The notes under the pieces are model-generated. The model saw nothing but the letters and a program-made list of their open reading frames with translations, ran no database searches and was not told where the DNA came from. Below, piece after piece: positions 35,117 to 44,258 of a stretch of 64,000 nucleotides of DNA. Position 1 is the stretch's first letter; each line of letters starts with the position of its first letter. The DNA is from Mucilaginibacter achroorhodeus (GTDB lineage Bacteria > Bacteroidota > Bacteroidia > Sphingobacteriales > Sphingobacteriaceae), in the NCBI RefSeq assembly GCF_007846095.1, contig NZ_VOEI01000003.1, positions 124,001 through 188,000 of the forward strand, given 5' to 3'. The position numbers and the translations under genes were made by a program.

Positions 35117-36187
35117 ATGTTCACGATAGATGCACACTTAGACCTAAGCATGAACGCTCTTGAGTGGAACCGCGACCTGACACAACCGGTTGCCGCCATC
35201 AATGCGCGTGAAGTTGGTTTAACTGACAAACCAGACAGGGCTAAAGCCGTTGTGGCCTTGCCGGAGTTGAGGAAGGGAAAGATAGGGTTGGTGGTTGCAA
35301 CGCAGTTAGGTCGTTACGTTGCGCCTAATAATCATTTGCCCGGGTGGCATTCGCCGCAACAGGCATGGGCGCAAACCCAGGGGCAACTTGCTTGGTACAA
35401 AGCCATGGAGGATGCGGGCGAAATGGTGCAGATAAATGATCTTGCATCTTTAGAGTCGCATGTAAGCCTGTGGCAAAATGATAATGACAGTACTAATAAG
35501 CCGATAGGTTATATCTTAAGCTTAGAAGGGGCAGATTCCATCGTGGATGTTTCCTACTTGCAAACGGCATACAATTATGGACTTAGGGCTTTAGGCCCCG
35601 CGCATTACGGGCCGGGGCGTTATGCCAACGGAACCGATGCAACGGGGGTGATGGGTGATAACGGCCTGCAACTACTTAAAGAAATGGAGCGGCTGAACAT
35701 CATCTTAGATGCCACTCATCTGTGCGATGATGCTTTTTGGCAGGCGCTGGATAATTTTGGCGGCTATGTTTGGGCAAGCCATAATAATTGCCGCGCACTG
35801 GTTAATCATAACCGCCAGTATAGCGACGAAATGATAAGGGCATTGATAAACCGCGGCGCTGTTATAGGCGCAGCCTTAGATGCCTGGATGATGGTACCAG
35901 GATGGGTTAGAGGACAATCAGATCCTAAACAAATGAATTGTAATTTGGAAGTGATGGCCGATCACATAGACCACATTTGCCAGATTGCCGGTAACGCTTT
36001 GCATGTAGGCATGGGCACCGATTTGGATGGTGCTTTTGGCAGGGAGCAATGTCCATACGACTTGGAAACCATCGCAGACCTGCAAAAAGTACCTGGTATT
36101 TTATTAAAAAGAGGATACAGCCAAACAGATATTGAAAATATGATGTATGGCAACTGGCTACGTTTTCTACGTAACGCCTGGAAATAA
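35117..36187 (+). CDS. Membrane dipeptidase family protein (peptidase M19)
   Basis: 356-aa zinc amidohydrolase-fold dipeptidase. The first zinc motif is DAHLDLS (HxD), the bridging glutamate is in YILSLEGADS, zinc histidines in LDATHLCDDAFW and VWASHNNCRAL, and the substrate aspartate in MGTDLDGAFG. M19 enzymes hydrolyse dipeptides, often with a D-residue at the C-terminus. There is no signal peptide, so it acts in the cytoplasm. It is third in an operon with RidA and a D-amino-acid enzyme, consistent with degradation of D-residue-containing dipeptides. Confidence 0.92.
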   Translation: MFTIDAHLDLSMNALEWNRDLTQPVAAINAREVGLTDKPDRAKAVVALPELRKGKIGLVVATQLGRYVAPNNHLPGWHSPQQAWAQTQGQLAWYKAMEDAGEMVQINDLASLESHVSLWQNDNDSTNKPIGYILSLEGADSIVDVSYLQTAYNYGLRALGPAHYGPGRYANGTDATGVMGDNGLQLLKEMERLNIILDATHLCDDAFWQALDNFGGYVWASHNNCRALVNHNRQYSDEMIRALINRGAVIGAALDAWMMVPGWVRGQSDPKQMNCNLEVMADHIDHICQIAGNALHVGMGTDLDGAFGREQCPYDLETIADLQKVPGILLKRGYSQTDIENMMYGNWLRFLRNAWK

Positions 36188-36193
36188 GATATT

Positions 36194-38794
36194 ATGGGTG
36201 CAGAAGCCGACCGATTAAAAACTACCGGATGGAAGCGTTGGGGACCTTACGTTAGCGACCGCCAGTGGGGTACCGTGCGGGAAGATTACAGTGCTAACGG
36301 CGACGCCTGGAACTACATCACTCATGATATGGCCCGCAGTAAAGCATACCGTTGGGGAGAGGAGGGGATTGCAGGTATTTGTGATCTAAAGCAATTGCTT
36401 TGCTTCTCAGTAGCGTTTTGGAACAAGCAAGACCATATTATCAAAGAACGTTTTTTTGGGTTAAGCAATGCCGAAGGTAATCACGGCGAAGACGTAAAGG
36501 AGCTATACTATTATTTAGATAATACGCCTACCCACTCGTATATGAAAATGCTGTATAAGTATCCCCAGCAGGCATTTCCGTACGATCAATTGGTGGCAGA
36601 GAACCGAAAACGAGATCGCAACAAACCGGAATTTGAAATTATTGATACCGGTATTTTTGATAACGATGAATATTTTGATCTGCAGGTAGAGTACGCAAAA
36701 GCTGGTATAGACGACATCCTGATCAAAATAATTGTTACCAATCGCGGCAAGCAAGCCGCCAGGCTAAATGTGCTGCCAACTATCTGGTTTCGCAATACAT
36801 GGGATTGGGGCTATGATGATTACAAGCCGCAATTAAGTGATAGTAATGGTAGCATAAACATCATACATAAAGATCTTGACATACACAGTCTTTTAGCAGA
36901 AGGCAACACAGAAACACTCTTTTGTGAAAACGAAACCAACATCGTCCGCTTTGGTGGGATCAATAGCAAACAGGAATACTACAAGGATGGAATAAATGAT
37001 CATATCGTTAACCAATCTGATACAGTTAACAAAGCAAAAGTTGGAACGCGTGCGGCTTACAATTACGATATTGAAGTCGCCGGCGGCGAAAGCAAAGTGA
37101 TCAGACTGAGGTTGACAGCAAATGAAGGCGCTAATTTTAAAGATTTTGACGACCTCTTCACCGCCCGCGAGGCGGAAGCGGATGAGTTTTACAACAACTT
37201 GTTACCTGCCAAAAACGCTCCAGAAAAAGCGATGATAAGACGGCAAGCCTACGCTGGTCTGCTTTGGAACAAGCAATTTTATTATTACGATGTTCATCAA
37301 TGGTTGAAGGGCGACCCCGGAGAACCTGCTCCACCTCAAAGCCGCTTGCACGCGCGTAACAGCAAATGGCAGCACTTTAACAACCGTGGCGACATTATTT
37401 CCATGCCTGATAAATGGGAGTATCCCTGGTTTGCCGCGTGGGACCTTGCATTCCATTGCATTGCTTTGGCCGGAATTGATATGGCTTTTGCTAAAAATCA
37501 GTTGAGCCTGTTAATAAGAGATTGGTACATGCACCCCAACGGACAGCTACCTGCATACGAATGGGATTTTGGCGATGCTAATCCACCGGTACATGCCATG
37601 GCTACCTGGAAAATATATCTGCAGGACAAACAAGCTAACGGCGGCGTGGGCGATACCTTCTTTTTAGAGCGCATCTTCCATAAGCTTATGCTAAACTTTA
37701 CCTGGTGGGTTAACCGTAAAGATGAGGTAGGCAACAACATATTTGAGGGCGGCTTTTTGGGGATGGATAATATCGGCGTATTAGACCGCAACACTAAGTT
37801 TACAAACGGCGCACACCTTGAGCAGGTTGATGGCACAAGTTGGATGGCTATGTTTTCGTTGAACCTGTTAGGCATTGCTGCGGAGCTTGCCCAGGCCAAT
37901 AAAGCTTACCGGGATATAGCTTCTAAATATTTCGAGCATTTTATTTACATAGCCGAAGCGATGTCGAGCCTGGGAGAGGGTGGTCAGGCAGGTTTGTGGG
38001 ATGAAGGGGACAACTTCTTTTACGACCAGTTGCGGATGCCTGATGGCAGCGCATTAAAAATGCGTATTCGAAGTATGGTAGGTTTAATACCAATGTTTGC
38101 TGCTGAAGTGTTAGATGATGCGGACATCAGCAGCAATCCGATCTTTGCCGACAGGCTGGAATGGTTCAAAGATAACCGGCCGGATCTGGCAGCGCTGGTT
38201 TCCCGGTGGGACGAGCGAAGCGCAAACGGCAAGCACCTGATCAGTTTACTGCGTGGGCATAGGATGAAAGGGTTATTAAGCTACATGCTTGATGAGAATG
38301 AATTTTTGAGTCCATACGGTATACGTTCCTTGTCTAAATATCATCTCGAACATCCGTTCAGCATCACTATTGATGGTAACCTCTTTAGCATTAAATATAC
38401 TCCGGGCGATAGCGATGGGACAATGTTTGGTGGCAATAGTAACTGGCGCGGCCCTGTGTGGGTACCGCTCAACTATCTGTTGATCCAAAGCCTTAACACT
38501 TACCATGAATTTTATGGCGACGATTTTCAGGTGGAATGTCCAACCGGATCAGGCAATATGATGAATTTGAATCAAGTTGCAAACGAGATCTACAGGCGTA
38601 TTTCCAATTTGTTCCTTAACAATGCAGATGGTCACCGGCCTGCTAACGGTACTACCGAAAAGGTACAAACAGACCCTAATTTTAAGGACAATATTTTATT
38701 TTACGAGTTTTTTGACGGTGACACGGGGCGTGGCTTAGGTGCATCACATCAAACTGGATGGACGGGTTTGATCGCAAACTGTCTGTATCAGTAG
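36194..38794 (+). CDS. GH63/MGH1-like glycoside hydrolase
   Basis: 866-aa cytoplasmic glucosidase-like protein. An N-terminal beta domain (WGPYVSDRQWGTVREDYSANGD) is followed by an (alpha/alpha)6 barrel with WEYPWFAAWDLAFHCIALA, GQLPAYEWDFGDANPPVHA and LEQVDGTSWMAMFSLNLL, the pattern of GH63 mannosyl-oligosaccharide glucosidases and their bacterial homologues (mannosylglycerate or glucosylglycerate hydrolases). The specific substrate is unknown. It starts 6 bp after the dipeptidase and is in the same operon, which is unusual company for a sugar hydrolase. Confidence 0.88.
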   Translation: MGAEADRLKTTGWKRWGPYVSDRQWGTVREDYSANGDAWNYITHDMARSKAYRWGEEGIAGICDLKQLLCFSVAFWNKQDHIIKERFFGLSNAEGNHGEDVKELYYYLDNTPTHSYMKMLYKYPQQAFPYDQLVAENRKRDRNKPEFEIIDTGIFDNDEYFDLQVEYAKAGIDDILIKIIVTNRGKQAARLNVLPTIWFRNTWDWGYDDYKPQLSDSNGSINIIHKDLDIHSLLAEGNTETLFCENETNIVRFGGINSKQEYYKDGINDHIVNQSDTVNKAKVGTRAAYNYDIEVAGGESKVIRLRLTANEGANFKDFDDLFTAREAEADEFYNNLLPAKNAPEKAMIRRQAYAGLLWNKQFYYYDVHQWLKGDPGEPAPPQSRLHARNSKWQHFNNRGDIISMPDKWEYPWFAAWDLAFHCIALAGIDMAFAKNQLSLLIRDWYMHPNGQLPAYEWDFGDANPPVHAMATWKIYLQDKQANGGVGDTFFLERIFHKLMLNFTWWVNRKDEVGNNIFEGGFLGMDNIGVLDRNTKFTNGAHLEQVDGTSWMAMFSLNLLGIAAELAQANKAYRDIASKYFEHFIYIAEAMSSLGEGGQAGLWDEGDNFFYDQLRMPDGSALKMRIRSMVGLIPMFAAEVLDDADISSNPIFADRLEWFKDNRPDLAALVSRWDERSANGKHLISLLRGHRMKGLLSYMLDENEFLSPYGIRSLSKYHLEHPFSITIDGNLFSIKYTPGDSDGTMFGGNSNWRGPVWVPLNYLLIQSLNTYHEFYGDDFQVECPTGSGNMMNLNQVANEIYRRISNLFLNNADGHRPANGTTEKVQTDPNFKDNILFYEFFDGDTGRGLGASHQTGWTGLIANCLYQ

Positions 38795-38903
38795 GATAAA
38801 ATAGTGTCTAAATAATTGTGTACTAAGGACACATTAAATTTCTTTTCTTCAAATTATTGATTTAGATTTACTTACCAAGTAATAAACAAACACTAAATCA
38901 ATT

Positions 38904-39824
38904 ATGAGTTTAAACAGACGCAAGTTTTTACAAAGCACAGGTACACTTGCACTTAGTAGCGCCGTATTATCAGCAAACGCATCTTCGTTATTTGCAAAAC
39001 ATCCTATAGGCATACAATTATTTACATTTTTTAATATAATTGATGATGATGTGAAAGGCACCTTAACTAAGATCAAAGCGATGGGTTATGGAGAACTGGA
39101 ATCGGCATTCAGCAAAAAGGGTGGCTACTATGGCTTTAAACCGAAGGAATTTAAAACATTAGCTAATGACCTCGGCCTGACCTGGAAATCGCACCATGTG
39201 CTTGGCGCGCCATTTAAGTTGCCGGCAGGTGCTAAAATGCCGGCAGGGCCTGATGGTAAGCCAATGGTAATACCTCCAATGCTTAACCTTACCGATAATA
39301 TGCAGCAGCTGGTTGACGAAGCAGCAGAAGGCGGGTTGAAATATCTTTTGTGTGCTATGACGCCAACCGGTACTACCGAGGAGATCAAGCAATCGATCGC
39401 TGTTTTAAACAAGACGGGTGAAGCAGCGGCCAAAGCCGGTTTGCAATTTGCTTACCATAATCATGACATGGAATTTAAAGCGGTAGACGGAAGCGTGCCG
39501 TATGACCTGCTACTTTCAGAAACCGATCCTAAGAAAGTTAAAATGGAGCTTGATCTTGCCTGGGCGATGAAGGCGGGTAAAAATCCTGTCGAATTATTTA
39601 AGGCTCATCCCGGCCGTTTCCCATTATGGCATGTTAAAGACCTCGATGCAAGCCGAGAAAACATAATGCCTGTTGGTAGTGGTACGCTTGATTTTAAACC
39701 GGTTTTTGCTGCTGCTTCAATTGCCGGTATGCAAAGTTTTTTTGTTGAGCATGATATGCCTAAAGATGCATTTGCCAGCGCAGCCGCAAGCATACAATAC
39801 ATCAATAAAAATATCAATATTTAA
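38904..39824 (+). CDS. Exported sugar phosphate isomerase/epimerase-like TIM barrel
   Basis: 306-aa protein with a twin-arginine-type leader (MSLNRRKFLQSTGTLALSSAV). The mature part is an AP-endonuclease-2-like TIM barrel with FAYHNHDMEFK, MELDLAWAMKAG and PLWHVKDLD, the metal-binding motifs of xylose isomerase-like epimerases. Such proteins act on sugars in the periplasm of Bacteroidota and are often annotated as sugar isomerases without a known substrate. It follows the glucosidase by 109 bp and may be linked to it in function. Confidence 0.92.
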   Translation: MSLNRRKFLQSTGTLALSSAVLSANASSLFAKHPIGIQLFTFFNIIDDDVKGTLTKIKAMGYGELESAFSKKGGYYGFKPKEFKTLANDLGLTWKSHHVLGAPFKLPAGAKMPAGPDGKPMVIPPMLNLTDNMQQLVDEAAEGGLKYLLCAMTPTGTTEEIKQSIAVLNKTGEAAAKAGLQFAYHNHDMEFKAVDGSVPYDLLLSETDPKKVKMELDLAWAMKAGKNPVELFKAHPGRFPLWHVKDLDASRENIMPVGSGTLDFKPVFAAASIAGMQSFFVEHDMPKDAFASAAASIQYINKNINI

Positions 39825-39832
39825 TAATATGC

Positions 39833-39871
39833 AATTTGTACAGGCTTAGCGAAGATAAGCCTGTACAAATT
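39833..39871. terminator. Perfect 16-bp hairpin at the convergent gene ends
   Basis: AATTTGTACAGGCTTA, a 7-nt loop, and the exact reverse complement. It includes the last codons and stop of the 91-aa minus-strand gene and lies 9 bp after the isomerase stop codon. No clear T run, so it may act as an RNA 3'-end stabiliser as well as a terminator. Confidence 0.6.
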
Positions 39872-40121
39872 CATCATTTCTGATAGTGTTTATTAGTGCA
39901 TTTAAATATGGTTTAGCATCGGCATCGTTATCAAGGCTTGCAGAGTAATCTTCCAACTCATCCAAATAGTCAACAGCCTCTTCCTCATCTTCAAATAGCA
40001 AAACCACGTCACCGTTTATTTCAGCATCGGTACCATTCGGCGGGGTCGGTAAATCAAATTGATCAAAGGCCGCAGCTGTAAACGCCGGGCTTCCTGTTTG
40101 CGGGATATCTATCTTTAACAT
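39846..40121 (-). CDS. Small acidic protein of unknown function
   Basis: 91-aa protein, strongly acidic: residues ~32-70 include GDVVLLFEDEEEAVDYLDELEDYSASLDND. No signal peptide or membrane helix; I do not recognise the family. The ATG at 40121 is preceded by purine-rich AAAAAGG. The C-terminal residues EFVQAYLR are encoded within the right arm, loop and left arm of a 16-bp perfect inverted repeat, so the 3' end of the message is structured. Divergent functions with the neighbour (DUF4251, 29 bp upstream on the same strand) suggest possible cotranscription. Confidence 0.7.
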   Translation of the reverse strand: MLKIDIPQTGSPAFTAAAFDQFDLPTPPNGTDAEINGDVVLLFEDEEEAVDYLDELEDYSASLDNDADAKPYLNALINTIRNDEFVQAYLR

Positions 40122-40150
40122 AATAAACCTTTTTAAGTTGAACGCTTGTA

Positions 40151-40666
40151 TCAGCTTTTAGGTTTTGGCCTTTCTGCAACTATGCCATCATAACGAATAC
40201 TTTGTTTGTTAACGCTAACAACAGAAAGATTTGCGTAACCGGTAGGATAAACCTCCAAATACATTTGCGTTCTGTTGGTAATGTCATTTGGCTTGATAAA
40301 AATGCGATATCCACCTTTTTTAAGATTATCCACCTTATAATCAAACTTAGTTGATGTAAATTTTATTCCGCCATCATCGTTTGGAGTGTAACCAGTATTC
40401 ATGTAAGCTACCCCGAAAAAGGGCAGAAAGGACGTTACTGTGTCTGGTGCGATGGTAAGATCGTAGATGCGATCAAGGTAACGTTGGCCACCACCCATAG
40501 GGTACATAAAGGTTGCTTTAAAAACAAAGTTTTTCGACTCTACCAGATTTTTTACTTCCTGTGCCTTAAGTTCCTTTTTGGTTGGCTTTGTTGTTTGCGC
40601 ATTAACTTGTGTAATACAGAACAACGCCGATAATACGACAGAGAATATGATTAATAAGCGTTTCAT
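40151..40666 (-). CDS. DUF4251 domain protein, exported
   Basis: 171-aa protein with a signal peptide (MKRLLIIFSVVLSALFCITQVNAQ). The mature part shows the DUF4251 pattern: EVKNLVESKNFVFKATFMYP, then SFLPFFGVAYMNTGYTPNDDGGIKFTS, and QMYLEVYPTGYANLSVVSVNKQSIRYDG. The family is confined mostly to Bacteroidota and forms a small beta-rich periplasmic domain of unknown function. It sits 29 bp upstream of the 91-aa acidic protein gene. A 242-bp region to htpG holds only the htpG terminator. Confidence 0.9.
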   Translation of the reverse strand: MKRLLIIFSVVLSALFCITQVNAQTTKPTKKELKAQEVKNLVESKNFVFKATFMYPMGGGQRYLDRIYDLTIAPDTVTSFLPFFGVAYMNTGYTPNDDGGIKFTSTKFDYKVDNLKKGGYRIFIKPNDITNRTQMYLEVYPTGYANLSVVSVNKQSIRYDGIVAERPKPKS

Positions 40667-40843
40667 TGTAAATGCTTTATAAAGATGACTTAATTATTTA
40701 TTAGACTATAGTTGGCTGTTTAGGTTTAAATTAATAACCGATAATTAACCTGAGTTTATAACGACTTTGCAGTTCATAATTAGTACATTTTTTTACTACA
40801 AGATGCAGGCCGAATCGCAATTCCATAAATAATAAATAATAAA

Positions 40844-40874
40844 AAAAGCTACCCGCCGGTCGACGAGTAGCTTT
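40844..40874 (-). terminator. Terminator of htpG
   Basis: On the minus strand AAAAGCTAC / GTAGCTTTT plus an inner CG pair, followed by TTT. It lies 35 bp after the htpG stop codon. Confidence 0.87.
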
Positions 40875-40908
40875 TGTGTCTAATTTTCCTTAATTATCCT
40901 GAAAAGTA

Positions 40909-42792
40909 TTATATCAAATTAACGCTTCTATTAACAAATTCGGTTAGCTCGGCGCCTGTAAGCAATCCCTGTGATAGTAAAGCTAAGTCAAACGCTTGTT
41001 TAGCCAATTGAGCTTGTTCGTCAGTGTTTTCGTTGTTCAGAATGCGGCTGATCAGTTTATGGTTGCCATTTACAATAACTTTGTAGTTATCAGGCATGTT
41101 GCCATAGAAGCCCATGCCACCACCCATAGCTGCCATATCTTTCATGCGGCGCATAAACTCATCCATGGTAACGGTGACAGGTAACTCATCAGGGTGCAGA
41201 CTTTCCAGTTCAACACGGTAAGCCGGTTTGTTAATGGCCTTGTCGAATATCTCTTTCACCTGTTTGGTTTGTTCTTCTGTTAACACGTGTTCAGGCGCAT
41301 CATCTTTTTTGATCAGCTTATCGGCAACATCAGCATCAACCCGCTTAAGCGAAGTTTTCTCCAGCTTTTGCTCTAACTGACTAATGAAGTGGTTATCGAT
41401 AGGAGAGTTCATCAGTAAAACATCGTAACCCTTTTTGTTGGCCGATTGGATGAACGAATCCTGCTTATCGGCATCGTTAGTGTAGATGTAAACTAACTGT
41501 CCATCTTTATCTGTTTGTGTACCTTCAACTTTTTCTTTGTACTCGGGCAAAGTAAAATTTTCTTTAGCCGTATTGGTTAACAGAACGAAATCTTTGGCTT
41601 TATCATAAAATTTCTCATCGCTGATAGCGCCGTATTTTACAAATAAACCAATATCGCTCCATTTATCTTCATAGGCTTTGCGGTCGTTTTTAAATAGCTC
41701 AGCAAGCTTGTCAGCAACTTTTTTGGTGATGTAGCTGTTTATCTTCTTTACGTTGCTATCGGCCTGTAAGAAGCTACGCGATACGTTCAGCGGAATGTCC
41801 GGTGAATCGATAACACCGTGCAACAGCATCAGGAATTCAGGCACAATATCTTTCACCTCTTCGGTAATGAATACCTGTCGAGAGAACAATTTGATCTTGT
41901 TTTTTTGAAATTCGAAATCGTTTTTAACCTTGGGGAAGTACAAAACACCAGTAAGGTTGAACGGATAATCTACATTCAGGTGGATCCAGAACAATGGATC
42001 TTGGCTGAATGGATAAAGCTCTTTGTAGAATTTTAGGTAATCTTCGTCCTTTAACTCGTTAGGAGATTTTGTCCAGATGGGGTTGGTATCGTTGATAATA
42101 TTGTCAACAGTAACCGTTGTGTATTTGGTTTTACCTTCGTCGTCAACACCTTCCTCAACGCTGTCTTCTTTGGTGCCAAATTTAATAGGCACAGGCAGGA
42201 ATTTACAGTATTTGTCAAGAATTTCTTGCAACCTGTGTTCGTTCAGGAACTCCTCAGACTCTGCATTGATGTGCAAGGTAATTTCGGTACCACGTTCTTC
42301 CAGGTTACCGTCGCTAATTTCAAACTCAGTGCTGCCATCACAAACCCAGTGGGCAGGGGTAGCACCATCCTGGTAGCTTAAAGTTTCAATTTCAACCTTA
42401 TCGGCAACCATAAAGGCAGAGTAGAAGCCCAAACCAAAACGACCGATGATCTCATTGGCGTCTTTAGCTTCTTTAAACTTCTCCATAAACTCGGTAGCTC
42501 CTGAGAAAGCTATCTGATTGATGTACTTTTTGATCTCTTCGGCCGTCATACCAATACCATTATCAGATATGGTTATGGTCTTTTTGTGGGCATCAAATGC
42601 AACTTCAACGCGCAGGTCGCCAAGTTCGCCTTTGTACTGACCAAGGGCGGCAAGCCGTTTTATTTTTTGTGTTGCATCTACCGCATTTGATACCAGTTCG
42701 CGCAGAAATATCTCGGTATCAGAGTATAAGAATTTTTTAATGATGGGAAAAATGTTCTCGGTATGTATCGAGATGGTTCCTTTTTCTTGCAT
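40909..42792 (-). CDS. htpG: Molecular chaperone HtpG (Hsp90)
   Basis: 627-aa bacterial Hsp90. The N-terminal GHKL ATP-binding domain shows FLRELVSNAVDATQKI (with the catalytic glutamate), TISDNGIGMTAEEIKKY and GRFGLGFYSAFMVADKVEI; the middle domain includes FPKVKNDFEFQKNKIKLFSRQVFI; the C-terminal dimerisation domain follows. It helps client proteins fold under stress. Length is normal. Monocistronic; the adjacent two-component genes lie 110 bp upstream on the same strand. Confidence 0.97.
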   Translation of the reverse strand: MQEKGTISIHTENIFPIIKKFLYSDTEIFLRELVSNAVDATQKIKRLAALGQYKGELGDLRVEVAFDAHKKTITISDNGIGMTAEEIKKYINQIAFSGATEFMEKFKEAKDANEIIGRFGLGFYSAFMVADKVEIETLSYQDGATPAHWVCDGSTEFEISDGNLEERGTEITLHINAESEEFLNEHRLQEILDKYCKFLPVPIKFGTKEDSVEEGVDDEGKTKYTTVTVDNIINDTNPIWTKSPNELKDEDYLKFYKELYPFSQDPLFWIHLNVDYPFNLTGVLYFPKVKNDFEFQKNKIKLFSRQVFITEEVKDIVPEFLMLLHGVIDSPDIPLNVSRSFLQADSNVKKINSYITKKVADKLAELFKNDRKAYEDKWSDIGLFVKYGAISDEKFYDKAKDFVLLTNTAKENFTLPEYKEKVEGTQTDKDGQLVYIYTNDADKQDSFIQSANKKGYDVLLMNSPIDNHFISQLEQKLEKTSLKRVDADVADKLIKKDDAPEHVLTEEQTKQVKEIFDKAINKPAYRVELESLHPDELPVTVTMDEFMRRMKDMAAMGGGMGFYGNMPDNYKVIVNGNHKLISRILNNENTDEQAQLAKQAFDLALLSQGLLTGAELTEFVNRSVNLI

Positions 42793-42902
42793 TGTATTGA
42801 GTAATTTTAAGTTTGATTAATTGTAATGCAAACCCAGCATCAATGCCTGTTCCAAAGGATTTATCATTGCCAAATTGGCAGATAAGAACTTCAAGTACTG
42901 AC

Positions 42903-44258
42903 CTAAGAAGCTACCGGAAAGGTCATAATAAACGCAGAACCTTTTCCTTCGGTAGACTGAACCTGGATGTTACCCTTATGCAAAAGCATAATTTGCTTAC
43001 ATAAACTCAGGCCGATACCAGTACCGGTTTTGCGTGTACTAAAGAACGGGATAAAGATCTTGTCTAACAGTTCTGGTGGCATACCTACACCATTGTCTAT
43101 TACCTTTACCAACAGTTTGCCACCTTGTTGCTCGGCCTGCAGGATTATCTGCGGTTCTTCGCGGTCTTTTACGGCCTCTATGGCGTTCACCAGCAGGTTG
43201 ATTAGCACCTGGTCTAAAAGGTTTACGTCAGCCTCTATAGTAAGGGCAGGATCGCGAAGGATAATATCCAACTCAATGTTCTTTTTCTCCAGCGACGGCG
43301 TCATTAGCGTGTTCAGGTTCTCAAACATATCGCGCACCAGCATACGGGTAAGATCGAGCTTGGTTATCTTGTTGAGACTTCGGTAACTTTCAGTAAATTT
43401 CAGCAAGCCATCGCTACGGCGTTTGATGGTATCTATACCCAGGCCAATATCTTCAAGGTCAATATTTTGTAACCGATCGGTCAGTTCCGGATCTGCAAGT
43501 CGGTTTTTCAACGTATCGGCCAACGAAGAAATAGGGGCAACAGAATTCATGATCTCATGCGTCATTACATTCAATAGTTTGGACCATGCCTTAGATTCAG
43601 TTTCATCCAATGCCTCGCTCACGTTCTGGAAGGCGATCAACTTATAAAGCTTATCCTCGCTACGCATCACACTAGCCGTTACCAGCATTTTTACCTGCTG
43701 CTGATCGCGGGTAATGGTCATGATGTTTCCCTCACCGGCTTTAAGCTTCATCACATCATGGTATAAAACAGCCTCGCGTTTCTCAAGCGAATGAATGGTT
43801 TTTAAATACGGAATGCCGATAAGGGTTTTAAAAGCCTCATTTATCCAGCTGATCTCACCGGTCTCTTGCTCATAACTAACAATACCTGTGTCCACCAGTT
43901 CCAAAATTTTCTGAAGATATTGATATTGCGTTTCACGCTCACGGCTGATAACCTTGAAGGTCGTATTGATATCATTAAAACCTTTACGTAAAGGCTTTAA
44001 TTCCGTAGGTGCTTTGCGTACATCAAAGTGGCGAGAAAAATCGCGGTAATGTATTGATTCGACAAATTGATTTACCTCATCCTGGGCTTTTTTATTGAAC
44101 CGGATAAGATCAAGCACAGAATAAACCACCAATGGTATAGTTATCACCATAAACAGATATTGCCGCAGCTCAAATATCACAAGTACGGTAGCCGTAATGG
44201 CGAGGAAAAGTAAAGCAACACGCAGCACCAGCCGCCATTCGTACCTGTTAAATATCAT
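42903..44258 (-). CDS. Membrane histidine kinase (NtrY-like) next to the ABC array
   Basis: 451-aa sensor kinase. Two adjacent N-terminal membrane helices (residues ~11-27 and ~32-50) leave almost no external loop, so it probably senses in the membrane or through a partner. A linker is followed by a PAS-like domain (~125-215: LQKILELVDTGIVSYEQETGEISWINEAF), the phosphoacceptor box VMTHEIMNSVAPISSL, the N-box LINLLVNAIEAVKD, and the G-boxes DNGVGMPPEL and GTGIGLSLC. The ATG overlaps the response regulator by 11 bp, so the two are translationally coupled. The pair is divergent from the exporter locus it probably controls. Confidence 0.93.
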   Translation of the reverse strand: MIFNRYEWRLVLRVALLFLAITATVLVIFELRQYLFMVITIPLVVYSVLDLIRFNKKAQDEVNQFVESIHYRDFSRHFDVRKAPTELKPLRKGFNDINTTFKVISRERETQYQYLQKILELVDTGIVSYEQETGEISWINEAFKTLIGIPYLKTIHSLEKREAVLYHDVMKLKAGEGNIMTITRDQQQVKMLVTASVMRSEDKLYKLIAFQNVSEALDETESKAWSKLLNVMTHEIMNSVAPISSLADTLKNRLADPELTDRLQNIDLEDIGLGIDTIKRRSDGLLKFTESYRSLNKITKLDLTRMLVRDMFENLNTLMTPSLEKKNIELDIILRDPALTIEADVNLLDQVLINLLVNAIEAVKDREEPQIILQAEQQGGKLLVKVIDNGVGMPPELLDKIFIPFFSTRKTGTGIGLSLCKQIMLLHKGNIQVQSTEGKGSAFIMTFPVAS

